From Marchantia polymorpha subsp. ruderalis (Eukaryota; Streptophyta; Marchantiopsida; Marchantiales; Marchantiaceae): a DNA stretch of 64,000 nt. Made by a program: the position numbers and the translations under genes. Position 1 is the first letter of the stretch, and each line of letters begins with the position of its first letter. Positions 10,884-20,402 of the stretch are shown in pieces. The notes under the pieces were generated by a model that was not told the DNA's origin, searched no databases, and saw nothing but the letters and a program-made list of their open reading frames with translations. The stretch covers positions 12,284,001-12,348,000 of the forward strand of contig AP031358.1 in assembly GCA_037833965.1 (NCBI GenBank). Reading direction: 5' to 3'.

Positions 10884-11843
10884 TTATACATCCCATAACT
10901 GTTCCAGAAACATCACGAGAAGTAGAATGATTGCACCAATTGCTACAATGCCAATTTTCTGAAAAACTAAAACCATGGCCACGATAATTCCGAGACTTAT
11001 TGACCATAGACTATGCAACTGCTGGCCATTTTGATACAAAAGTACCAAATTGTCACAGCTTGAGTGATTAGATAATCTCATGAAAGTTGGAGAGGGTAGA
11101 GGGCGTGGTGGAGAGGGAGGGAGGGATGCCGTGCTCCTCGAGTGAAGGATCAAACGCTGATCGGCTTCGTGCACCGGTGCGAGGAACGACGGGGAAAGAG
11201 CTATCGTCGACAAGGATTTCTTGAGCACACAGAGCAGTCTAGCAACTGCCTGTGCTGGACAGGTGCTTTGAAGGCATAAAGGCAATGTGCTTCTGTCGAA
11301 GGTGATCGAGGATGCGTGTTGAGTCTTGAGGATAAAACATGTTGCATAGACTCTTCCTTTGTGACCCTGCACCTGCAAAACTGTGACAACATCTTCATTG
11401 ACAATCTTTTCCTTTCTGCTTGTAAGTTCCTCCACCTCCAAAACTGAGAGAACATCTTCACAGAAAATCTTTTCCTCTCTGCTTGTAAGTTCCTCCACCT
11501 CCAAAAGTGAGAAAACATCTTCACTGACAATCTTTTCCTCTCTGCTTGTAAGTTCCTCCACCTCCAAAACTGAGACTTCATCTTCACTGAATTTTTCAAT
11601 AGCATCACAAAAACTAAGAACGATTGGACTCGATTCGTCAATAGTAATCACGTAATGATTACTATGTTTTTCTAATTCTTCTTGAATATCAAAGTCGGGC
11701 ATGGTAATGCTGACATGATCAGAAGGTTGATCCTGAGTACAAAAATTTTCACTTTTAGTGTAAAATACGAACCAATCAAAGACAAAACCAAAAAACACCA
11801 TCAAAATGCACAAGAGAAAGAAGAGTAACAGAGTGAAATCCAT
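10884..11843 (-). CDS. Putative membrane protein with 21-residue tandem repeats, 319 residues
   Basis: I take the ATG at 11843 as start; upstream in-frame codons lack an ATG. Residues about 3-23 form a hydrophobic, Phe/Leu-rich segment, and a second hydrophobic stretch lies near the C-terminus (from about residue 275, IIVAMVLVF and AIILLLVMFL). Between them is an acidic region with three near-identical 21-residue repeats of the pattern EVEELTSREEKIVSEDV, then a Ser/Pro/Arg-rich segment. The layout suggests an anchored protein with a charged repeat rod. No known domain is recognised. The frame could contain an unrecognised intron, since possible donor and acceptor sites occur after the repeats. 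A divergent, TATA-containing region lies upstream. Whether it is expressed is unknown. Confidence 0.45.
   Translation of the reverse strand: MDFTLLLFFLLCILMVFFGFVFDWFVFYTKSENFCTQDQPSDHVSITMPDFDIQEELEKHSNHYVITIDESSPIVLSFCDAIEKFSEDEVSVLEVEELTSREEKIVSEDVFSLLEVEELTSREEKIFCEDVLSVLEVEELTSRKEKIVNEDVVTVLQVQGHKGRVYATCFILKTQHASSITFDRSTLPLCLQSTCPAQAVARLLCVLKKSLSTIALSPSFLAPVHEADQRLILHSRSTASLPPSPPRPLPSPTFMRLSNHSSCDNLVLLYQNGQQLHSLWSISLGIIVAMVLVFQKIGIVAIGAIILLLVMFLEQLWDV
11401..11589 (-). repeat. 63-bp tandem repeat, three full copies, in frame
   Basis: Copies begin at 11401, 11464 and 11527, exactly 63 bp (21 codons) apart, with a few substitutions each. Degenerate partial copies extend on both sides (around 11366-11400 and after 11590). 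The unit length being a multiple of three keeps the minus-strand frame open. It encodes the acidic 21-residue repeat of the gene at 10884-11843. Confidence 0.9.
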
Positions 11844-12529
11844 GATTGAACAAAATTCTAAGAAATACAAAATGATAGCAGAGACTTAATAATGATCGCA
11901 CAAATTGCAAGTTAGACACAAAGATAGCCGCGAGTGAGTTAAGTATGAAAGTAGTGAGCTAAGAGCGCTGAGAACGAGAGAGTGTGTACTTCGTAAAGTG
12001 AAGAAATGATATAGTCTTTCGTATTTATGTAAAATTTCATAACGATAACGCACATCATCAGAAAGTCGTTAGAACGACTATCTGATGCGCACTGGTCTGA
12101 AAACTATCCGTGGGCGCCGTCTATATAAACGTCTAGAATCCCGTGTTGTCCGTTGGTGGACACAGCAGAATTGAAACTTGGAGTTTATTTTGTTACATTG
12201 GACAGACAACGAAAAAAGATATTGTCACGTACTGAATTGATTCCTTTGAGATGTTGCACTGTTCTTGATTTTGACGAATTTGGCAACTTGATACTTCAGA
12301 TGTCATACCTAAACGTTGGAAGGAGTCCAACGACAATCTCCATAGTTATACAAACTCACCCAGTGCACAAGAGGCATGTACTCTATTTGAGCCATACGAG
12401 ATTAAGAGATCGAATGGCGGAAGAGGAAAGATGAGAAGTAAGAGCAAACAACTAAGACATTTACAGATGACGTGTCAAAAACCACGGGAGGTGAAATAGA
12501 CGTGTTCATTTCTTACCTCTACGGCATCG
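11844..12529. promoter_or_regulatory. Possible divergent promoter region with TATA box
   Basis: A good TATA box (tatataaa, 12122-12129, plus strand) lies after a short palindrome (gtcgttagaacgac, about 12066-12079). On the minus strand a TATA-like 'actatatcat' near 12010 could serve the gene at 10884-11843. Downstream of the plus TATA there is an open frame of about 280 bp ending at 12434, but it has no early ATG and no recognisable motif, so I do not call it a gene. Confidence 0.3.
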
Positions 12530-12699
12530 TCCATGAAGTAATTAGCTTCGTACATAGCAAATGAGAACTCTCCATAAGCGGTGCTTTTCAGCGGCTTGTA
12601 CCACATGGAATTTCTAAGGGACCTCTCCCCTCTCAGTTGACCTGCTAAAGATATCATACTACTCCTGGACCGAAATTTACTTACTGAAAATATTTCCAA
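12530..12699 (-). pseudogene. Unrecognised exon-like fragment
   Basis: The minus strand is open over about 57 codons and includes WYKPLKSTAYGEFSFAMYEA, ending in a strong splice donor (GCCGTAGAG then GTAAGA) at about 12,518-12,523. The exon-like reading frame, its donor and the decayed duplicate at 10,365 support a former or present gene. No other exons can be joined and the product is not recognised. Confidence 0.35.
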
Positions 12700-12982
12700 T
12701 CCTTGATAACATTGAAAGCTCTCCTATGTTCTCTATTCCATGATCTCGTTTACCCCTCTGATACTCCATGGAAAGACAAATCTAATCCTCCTTGTGTATA
12801 GCACAGCCAGGAATTAGATTAGAGGCATCACCTTCCGATGCCTCCCTGTAAAAGACCTAGAGCACACTGTACGCTGACAGAAGAAAGTGATAGATCTCCA
12901 AGCTCAGACTTTCTTGACGTCCATCCTGCATAGAATGAAAGCAACTGCATATAACAATTAGACAGCGTTTGCATCTCAAATC

Positions 12983-13108
12983 AAAAAAGCACACGTTCGA
13001 CGTAGCTAAACGGGAGTATGTTAAGCTATGCTGCCCAAATTTGTATTTTGAACCGGCATGTAGGCCGACAGAACGTGTGCTTTTAGCTAAACATTTCCCG
13101 TTCAGCTA
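12983..13108. repeat. Crossed pair of inverted repeats
   Basis: Arm 1 (12983-12998, ending gcacacgttc) is complementary to 13071-13084 (gaacgtgtgctttt). Arm 2 (13003-13015, tagctaaacggga) is nearly complementary to 13096-13108 (tcccgttcagcta). The order is 1-2-1'-2', so the pairings cross rather than nest. A direct copy of 'tagctaaac' also starts at about 13084. Confidence 0.6.
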
Positions 13109-13256
13109 GGCCGTTGTAGATTACCTCCGCCTAAAAAATGTGATCGTTATTTGATGTAACATTACTTAATGGTGGATGTTTCGAACGTTATTCCTCTGAA
13201 TATGAGACCTATCGGATAGGAAGAAACCGGTCAGTCTAAGTTAATCAACTGCCGCC

Positions 13257-13469
13257 ATGCACCGAGCTCTGAATTTGAATTTGGCTATGGCTGAAGCAAA
13301 TGCCGACACGGGCTTCCGAAGGCGCTCATGGTTTGAAAAGCACAGTTGCGAGCTGTTCTCGGCACGGAGCGCCCAAGCCGCGCCTAGGCTGAGGACAGGA
13401 CAATACGTAACGCCTTCTTTGAGATCGGCCCCTCATGGAACAACGGTTCCGGGAGGTATATTCTTATAG
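13257..13469 (+). CDS. Small ORF with good start context, uncertain
   Basis: The ATG at 13257 sits in a strong context (gccgccATGc) and opens 70 codons in a locally GC-rich patch within AT-rich DNA. The N-terminus is rich in Ala, Arg and Ser, which could fit an organelle targeting peptide, but nothing downstream continues the protein in an obvious way. It may be a first exon or a chance frame. No homology is recognised. Confidence 0.2.
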   Translation: MHRALNLNLAMAEANADTGFRRRSWFEKHSCELFSARSAQAAPRLRTGQYVTPSLRSAPHGTTVPGGIFL

Positions 13470-14876
13470 CGGAAGAAGGTGCCGTCGTGTGCGAGAGGGG
13501 GTCGAGGGATCCATTCCTGCACTATGGGCGATCCCACTAAGTAATAGCTGCAAGCATCTATTCTATTCGGAGCAACTCATTCCACAATTTCTCTAAGCGT
13601 GAGCTAATCCGCACTTGAGCTCAGAAACTCGCTGATTTCGAGAGCTGAATCCTTTGCCTAGTCTGATGTCCTCAACAAGCCCGTGAAGTTAAGTGTTTGT
13701 CCATTTTCCTTACTGTCTATACGCCGGACCCGCACAGGACGCACGTGGGAAGTATATTATAGCTGTGACCGAGCGTGATGCAACCAGTTTCACCGTGTTT
13801 GAACACGATGAAGCATGACAGGAAGAAGCCAATCTCCGATACAAAAATGTCAATGTTCTCTTCCGAAAATGAGAGACCGATTCCAGGATACCACCAGCGC
13901 ATCTTGCGAGCGAGTTGCAGTTGTGAAATCAGCATCGGTATCTCCATGCAAACTCTAATGGTTATAAAACATTTTGATCCTTACTGTGTAAACTGCAACC
14001 AATACTCGATATGACACCAGTGTACCACCACTCGGATGATATGTCGAGAATGAAGTATTGAGCCTACGGTGCCATATGGGTCCCGTTCTCAGCTGAGTCA
14101 TATGGCAGAGGATGGGCTTCACTCTCAGGTGGTGGATGCATTTAACGTCACCATCAGGTGCCATTCGTGATAGCTGTGGGAGGCACTGCATCCCACACCA
14201 TCACTGAAGTTCTGGCCTCAGGATCTCCTTTCAAAGTTTGTTTCCGCTCAAGCAAACCATCACTAGATTCCAAAGCACTGCTACACCACTGTTGAAACAC
14301 TAGGAATTAGACACTTCCAGGATTCGTCTATCCTTCCCGCTGAAAAGAACGTGTTTGACTGTTGTGAACAATATCTTCTTCTCCCCAAGTTCCGTTCCAT
14401 CTGAAGACTGGAACGGAGCTCCCATGGCCGCAGATTAACTCTGGAAAGCTAGTTCTAGACCCCAAATCACCTACTGAAGTATACGTTAATTCTCCTGACT
14501 TATTCTGACTTATTCTGAGGTCGTCTAGCTGTGAAGACTATGTATTATCTCTTTATGAACACTGAAGTGGAGGAGTCTCCATCTCAAGTCTTGTAGCATA
14601 ACTTTATTACTTGAAGGAGACGATTTGGCACAATATGTATTTTTTTAAATCTCCACAGTTAGGTAATCAAATGTGCATCTTAGTTCTTGTTGTCGTTGAG
14701 TATCATGAAGCATTTTTCGTTTTTAAAGTTTCTGAGACGTTTCTCCAAATAAGGTATTCGTGATTTAAACTGGTATTATTGGGTGACTTCATTATGAGAT
14801 GATGTTACACCTTCAACCATTAACTTCGTCCCCGAGTTTAAACGGTCAATGCCATCCTAATTTTATATACCACTTA
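13470..14876. other. Intergenic DNA, nothing firmly supported
   Basis: Overlapping open frames of 60-80 codons occur on both strands (13,717-14,191), but none has a recognisable motif or splice-supported extension. The 3' part (14,500-14,876) is AT-rich, as in a 3' UTR or intergenic spacer. Confidence 0.45.
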
Positions 14877-14985
14877 AAAAGAGGTTCAGAACTTGGTTGT
14901 ACATTTCCTCACTTTTGTTTACAATAAGATTTTACATAGATTCTCTCAGACCGTAACCTATGCTATCACAAGTTGCCATGTGAGC
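14877..14985 (+). repeat. Direct repeat upstream of the CLASSY-like fragment
   Basis: Matches 16,602-16,715 over about 110 bp: 'gaggttc.gaacttggttgtacatttcctc', 'gttttacatagatt' and 'taacctatgctatcacaagtt' are shared in order. The downstream copy immediately follows the stop of the CLASSY-like frame, so this copy probably marks the 3' end of an older, eroded duplicate of the same gene. Confidence 0.75.
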
Positions 14986-15794
14986 CCAACTAACATGTAT
15001 CTTTAATATTATAGAAAAATATTTTAAAATGAAATTTAATTATTTTAGCAATTATGGTTTTCTAACTCCATGACAGTTTTAATGAAATTGTGCATTGGAG
15101 CGGTTCGGGACGGAAGTGTGAATGTTGAAGAGTTCTGGTTTACTTTATTAATTCATTCAACTGGCCAAAAGACGGACAGTCAAACATCATTGCTCAAGAG
15201 TTAATGTTATTACATAGCGTACTGCAGGTTAGAAAGGCATAAGAGTCAATTAATCTTTATGGTTTTGGCGCAGGCGTAATCAAACTCGGAAGAGAAGGGA
15301 GCTTGTGTGCGTGGAATAGTCCGTTGCTTAGGTTTTTGACAAGTGTGGGAAGTGGACGAATTCCCGAAGAGTCCCGAGGGGAAGCTGGCGCTTGTGAAAT
15401 GGCCTCCATGCAACTACGCTCCCAAGAAGAGTCTACATCGGTCGGAGCCTTGGGGCTGGAGCACAGAAGAAGATATGCAGATTGATTTTGTTGCTTGTGA
15501 TTCCAGCTCGGGCAGGAGGAGTTCGTTCGTGGCGGTGAAAGGAAGGAGCGACCCGCCGGTAACGGTATGTTTTGTCCAAGAGGGTGCGACGACAGAGAGA
15601 GATCCCGACAGCGAGTCCGCCGAAAGGATCGATGAGTGATCGGTCGATGCCGATTTTTGGTCAGTTGTCTGGTCTGGGTGAAGATGACGATGACGCATGG
15701 CTTGTGACAGCGGTACTTGAACGAGTTGTGTGACGCACTGCCCGAGTTCTGTATAAAACGGTGACTTCGCAAGCCTCCCTTTCAGCTTCCCTTT
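14986..15794. other. Upstream region of the CLASSY-like fragment
   Basis: Holds overlapping frames on both strands between 15,257 and 15,772. The plus-strand frame 15,343-15,639 starts without ATG and is Trp/Pro/Lys-rich at first, so it could be an exon, but no junction to the downstream frame can be shown. I treat the region as promoter or 5' UTR sequence of uncertain content. Confidence 0.35.
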
Positions 15795-16600
15795 ATGGCG
15801 CCCAGAAGCTTCTCGAGTTCGAGTTTGAAGAACGACACCAAAGTGAACTCCTTGCAGGCCGAGGATATGTACATCCGAAGGCCGCAGCATGACCAGTCTA
15901 GGTCCACTTGTTCCCAGAAAGTCAGGTTTCCTCGGGCGACCGTAGAGGAGATTTATGTGGCATCTAAACCACGCTTGGAAGGCTTTTCCAGAGGATCGTG
16001 GTGGGATGTCGATATTGTTCAACAACGCGGCAATTTCTTTCTCGCGAAGTTCCTGTCATCAATGCCGGGTGAAAGAGATGCATGGCTTCCATTGAACCAC
16101 CTCCGGCTGAAGAACAGGAAGTCTGATGACTGGGACTGCAACCTTCTCAAGAGAGGAATGGATGTCTCTGTCATGTGTACCCATCCCGATCAGAAGGAGC
16201 TCAAGCTGCATTCCAGGGCTTTATATGATGCGAAGATCGTCGATATCGCGAAAGCTCCTCATAAGTTTGAATGTATTTGCAAATTTCACGTAAGGTTTTA
16301 TTGTGTAAGTGCGGAAGATCCCATCGGTTTCACTAGGGAGAGGCTTTTGCTCAACCATCCTTCCGCATCCAGGGATGTAACGATCTCCACTGTGACTATC
16401 CTACAACAGCCGGGATTGTGCCGTTTTACGAGATCTTGAAATTTCATTTGTCGAAGAAATGGATCCAAGCGGGCAAGTGGTCGAACGATACATTTTTTCT
16501 GAGAGAAACAAAGCTCAATCTTCATGTTCCTCCGGATTATGGAGAAAACAGGTTGTATTATGACGATGAAGACGGAGGTCTTGGCGAAGCTTTGCTTTAA
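15795..16600 (+). pseudogene. CLASSY-like N-terminal fragment, probably broken
   Basis: From the ATG at 15795 the frame runs 214 codons. Residues about 70-190 match the N-terminal region of plant CLASSY proteins as I know them: GSWWDVDI, then LRLKNRKSDDWDC, a short GMDVSVM, then ALYDAKIVDIAKAPHKFECI and CKFHVRFY, followed by a VTILQQ segment. CLASSY proteins are SNF2-type ATPases that recruit Pol IV for RNA-directed DNA methylation. Here the first frame stops at 16439. The similarity appears to go on in another frame from about 16,409 to the stop at 16,600 (KKWIQAGKWS, RETKLNL), so a frameshift or a missed intron is likely. No SNF2 helicase motifs follow: about 180 bp later a retrotransposon LTR begins. 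Either the gene is truncated or this is a stand-alone decayed fragment. Confidence 0.55.
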
Positions 16601-16601
16601 A

Positions 16602-16715
16602 CAGAGGTTCGGAACTTGGTTGTACATTTCCTCGGTTTAGTTTGCAATGAAGTTTTACATAGATTTACGCGTGCATGTTATTCTCTTCGACCATAACCTA
16701 TGCTATCACAAGTTC
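16602..16715 (+). repeat. Direct repeat downstream of the CLASSY-like fragment
   Basis: Second copy of the repeat at 14,877-14,985. It starts right after the stop codon at 16,600, so in this copy it probably is the 3' UTR. It differs by several substitutions and an insertion of about 15 bp. Confidence 0.75.
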
Positions 16716-18028
16716 CCCACAAGAAGTGTTTGTGCAATACTACTTGTTGGCTAAAGATTAATAATTAAAAGGTTGATATTTTGTGGTACCCCACTTTTGG
16801 TAATTTTGAGGAAATTAAAACATTTTTGGAAAAAACTGTACCCTGGCAGCATTGTAAATAGCCTTCGGTACATCAAAACAGAGTGAATCCGGAAGATCGC
16901 GGGGATTCTCGAGGGATCTTGTATAATCTAGGATTTGGGGTGCAGCAGTAAGGATGGGCACCACCCTCCCTGCGAGCTCTGCAGTTAGGATCCCTGCGGC
17001 GCAAGGCGCAAAACCCGCCTTCGGAGGTTGCGTCCGCGGCGGTAGGGAAATCCTTCATAATTAGGTCAACCCTCGGGCGCCTTGACCGAGTTAGGGTCTC
17101 GTTGGAAAGAGCTCAACGCACTAATTCCAACGAGCCCAAGAACGCTTGGAACGGATGAGGACTTAGGGAGTTATCACTATTGGAAGATACGTAGACGTTC
17201 GCCTTCGGCGGAAGGAGTTCGCCACCGGCGGCAATTCCGCCTACGCGGAAGGGGGAATCAAGTTTTGTCCTATGCGCCGACGAAGGAAGTTCGCCTGTGC
17301 ACAGGCGAAGTAGGGTTTGGGGAGGCGCGAAGTCCGCCTACGCACAGGCGTTCGCCTGTGCACAGGCGCTTCGGCGTCGGCGGAAAATCCGCCTTGGGCC
17401 CTAGAAATGCGCCTTGTGAGGTAGAAAGTGTACGGCGCCTTCTGCGCCAGCGCGGCGCCGCGGACGAGCAAGGAGCCGCCAGAGTAATCCAATCCGTACG
17501 GACCATGCGGACAGGACGGGTGGATGCGCTCTTGGACGGACGGAGTTGCGGCGGCGGAAGCGCCGACGAAGAGACAAGGAACGGACAGTCTGGACGGAGA
17601 CGGCTGACCACGGTCAACGCCTTCCGCGCCAGCGCGACGCCGCGGACGGAATTCGCCTGCGCACAGGCGAGCGCCTGTGCACAGGAGGATGAAGTTCCGC
17701 GCCGGCGGAGAATCCGCCGAGGAGTCTGCCTGCGCACAGGCAGGAGTTGAACTTTTGTCCGACATGCGGACACACGCGTCGAGGCAGAAGGGGATTGGCC
17801 GCGGGGCGGTACGAACAAGTGTACCGCGCAAGGCGGAAAACTCGCCTTCGGCGCTGCGCTCCCATGTCCGCGGGGTAATACGCTCGCGGAGTTCAAATCC
17901 GCCAATTCGAGCGTGAGCGTTTAATCGGCGACGGCGGAGCGTGAAGCCGCGCGTGAGAGCGGAGACCGTTCCAGCGTAGAGCCGGCGCGGCCATCAAGTG
18001 AGACGTCCTCCACGAGCAAGAGCCGACC

Positions 18029-19446
18029 ATGACCTTCGACCGGTCGGCGGAGAGCGTCCCATTCTTGAATTCGCGATTCCAATCTCTTGTGCGCGCTGCG
18101 CGCGTCCATCTGCTGGCTGCTAAACATTCTCGACGTCGCCGAACAGGGGATTTCTTGGTGATTGAGGGAGAAGTGAGTGCGCGTGATTTGGAATTGAGGG
18201 CGATTAGAGTTTGCCGAGAGAGAAAGGAGCTCGAGCGGTGCGGAAGTAGAATGAGCGGGCGAGCGAACTCCAGGAACGCAATGACGAGACCGGGCAGATT
18301 GCGGATGGTGCCGCTTCGCCTACCACAGAACGGGCTGCGCGCTTTCGAGGAGCGCTTAATAGCAAGAAAGCTCGATTTCTTGCTATGGGGATGGAACTAC
18401 ATCTGTGCGAATATGGTGCGCGAGTGGCTAGAGCCACAGGGACCACCCTCGCGCGGATTGCGTCCGCATGTTGATCGGTGGACAGTCCAAGATTGGGCGC
18501 AGGCATTGGGAAGATGTGCCGGCATGCTAGGGCATCTCCTCTTCGACAGTGAGAGCATCAAGGTGACCAAGCAGGAAGAGGCGCAATTTGTGGAGCTGTT
18601 CAAGACCGGGAGGTCTACCAAGAATGGGTACAGGACCCGTGATTACAAGGATCGATTTCGCCGGACTCTGTCCGCGGCGCTGATGCAATTACTGCAGCCA
18701 CACCGCGCCTGCTACATCACATTGTGGCAGATCTCTTTTGTGGAGTGCGTCATCGAGGGAACTCCAATTCACTGGGCGAGCATCCTGCACAGGGTGATGC
18801 GACAGCACGCTTTTGAGGAGAAGGGGGGGACTCTAAACCATCTCTCTCCTTTCCTCATCAATTTTTATCGACAGCGGAATAGTTTGACAGCGGCGGAGCT
18901 TGAGCATTTTCCGCCGTTGTCCGTCGACCATCCCGGGAAGTATGTGCGGGAGAATGAGGTCGACACTGATGCAGAGGAGTCACCGACTTCTACCCCATCA
19001 AGGCGGAGGGACGAAGGGAGAAACACTCCTGCAGCACGAGTGCCGCGGAAGCGACGATGGAGAGAAGAGTCCGAAGAGGAGCAGCATCAAGAACCCTCTG
19101 CTCCCATTTGACCGCGGCCGTTGTACGAGTCATACAGCCGGCCGAAGCAGAAGGCACGCAGACTGGTGTTACCAGCCAACAGTGCGGACACGGCGACGAT
19201 TGCGACGGAGAAAGGAAGTGCGTCGCCAGAGAAGCATGAGGAAGCGCGGACGACCGCAGGAGCAACGGACCACGCTGCAGCCTCGACGGGCGAGAGGCCG
19301 CCTACGGGCCAAGGGCCTCCAGAGTCACCACGTGCGTTGCGGACAGGTGTTCCGTTTGCGCACAGACGAGACTCCGCGGACGGACGAGCCTCCGCGGACA
19401 GACGATCACAAGTGGACGTAGATCTACGCTTACGCGTGGGAAGGAG
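18029..19446 (+). pseudogene. U3-encoded protein of B1, N-terminal part, nonsense codon and insertion
   Basis: B-family version of the LTR-encoded protein. The ATG at 18029 lies in context gaccATGacc. The frame is open to 19,111, where TGA replaces the CGA found in the B2 copy (a C-to-T change at CpG). The same frame then continues to the A1 insertion at 19,446 and resumes in frame at 34,976 once A1 and one target-site copy are removed. This part carries the conserved N-terminal domain (LDFLLWGWNYIC..MVREWL, then RTRDYKDRFRR, then GGTLNHLSPFLINFYR) and the start of the variable linker. Function unknown; broken in this copy. Confidence 0.85.
19442..19446. repeat. Target-site duplication of A1, left
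   Basis: AGGAG immediately before the left LTR terminus TGTAATAACC of A1; the identical AGGAG follows the right terminus at 34,971-34,975. Confidence 0.95.
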
Positions 19447-20340
19447 TGTAATAACCCACCAAAGGCTAAAACTGCAGTATGGTGGTAAAAAGATCGAACC
19501 CACAGGGACAGAGGCAACACACAGAGTAAAAGTGTCACGTTTAACAGACTTTTGGTAGAGTTTGAATTCTAGGCGACTGTCACTCCCAGAAATACTGCAG
19601 TGCTCGACTCGGAGGCTCGACTCGGAGGAGGATCTCAACTCGGAGGATGCTCGGAGGATGCACGGTACAGCTTGGTCACTCAACACACACACACACACCT
19701 GAAACTGGCAAAAAGCACAACTCGGAGGTCGGTCAGGACCTCCGCTTCGGATTTCAGGAGGAAAGTGTCTCGTAAGTTCACTCAGAGGTTCTGCAGGAAG
19801 TGCCTCCCACTCCGGCTTTTACTGCCCTTCCGCCAGGAACTAGCGGGGGTACCCGGACTGGACTTCTCACTTCGGAACGAAGCCTCTACGTACGCCGTGG
19901 ACGTCACCCTCGACTATCACACAAAACGCAGGGAGTGCAGACCCGACTGAGAACTTACTGAAAACACGATCCAGTAACACACACACAACCTGAATTACAA
20001 ACCAAGGTTTACACGAAGTAATGAAACTTCACATTGGCATTCAGGGGAAACTTCCCGTAGGAGTACAATCAGGATATGTCACTCGAAGGAGTAAGGGGGA
20101 ACTGTTCAAGTATCTAACTCGCAGCCGGCTCTGAGTATCAGAAATCACCCGCAGGTGCAGATCCGCACTACTCAAGTCTCTAACCGGGTGCGAGCTCTGA
20201 ACATTCAGCCGAAGGCCTTCAACTACAACATACGGTAACTTCGCTATGCTGCAGCTTCTCTACGTGGTGCCAGGACCAAAATGCACAAACACGCCAAGAA
20301 AGTGAGTTCCTGATCTGCACTTCCGAAACTGGAAGAGTCC

Positions 20341-20369
20341 CAAGGCAAAACGCCTTGATCTACTTTATA
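20341..20369 (-). promoter_or_regulatory. A1 3' LTR TATA box and adjacent hairpin
   Basis: On the minus strand TATAAA (20,369-20,364) is followed by the perfect hairpin CAAGGC-GTTTT-GCCTTG (20,357-20,341). This is the LTR promoter. In the 5' LTR the same pair is at 31,026-30,998. The TATA box begins only 34 bases after the stop of the U3 ORF, so genomic transcription starts after that ORF. Confidence 0.8.
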
Positions 20370-20402
20370 CTCTCAAAAGATCCTAACTAGCACTACGCTA
20401 TC

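Larger units (their letters stand above)
16782..19446 (+). mobile_element. B1 LTR, first part (Ty3/gypsy family B)
   Basis: Starts TGTGGTACCCCACTTTTGG, which is the exact end (reverse complement) of the B2 LTR at 42,338, and then follows the B2 LTR sequence collinearly. The LTR is cut at 19,446 by element A1 and resumes at 34,976 after the duplicated AGGAG. GC content jumps at 16,782 from the AT-rich host DNA. The U3 part before the ORF (16,782-18,028) is packed with short GC-rich palindromes such as CGCCTGTGCACAGGCG. The five bases before it are TATTT; the matching target duplication would be outside the window. It can be a 5' LTR of a plus-strand element or a solo LTR. Confidence 0.9.

Noticed and set aside
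11383..11655. Plus-strand 90-codon Ser/Thr-rich frame over the 63-bp repeats
   Set aside because: It is the reverse of the repeat and owes its openness to the in-frame repeat unit; the minus strand gives a longer protein with hydrophobic ends.
15257..16025. Minus-strand frames of 171 and 203 codons opposite the CLASSY-like gene
   Set aside because: The plus strand has recognisable family similarity; the minus frames have none.
17082..17905. Overlapping 200-codon frames on both strands in B1 U3 upstream of the ORF
   Set aside because: Palindrome-rich GC DNA gives open frames on both strands; no start context or conservation with B2 in any one frame.
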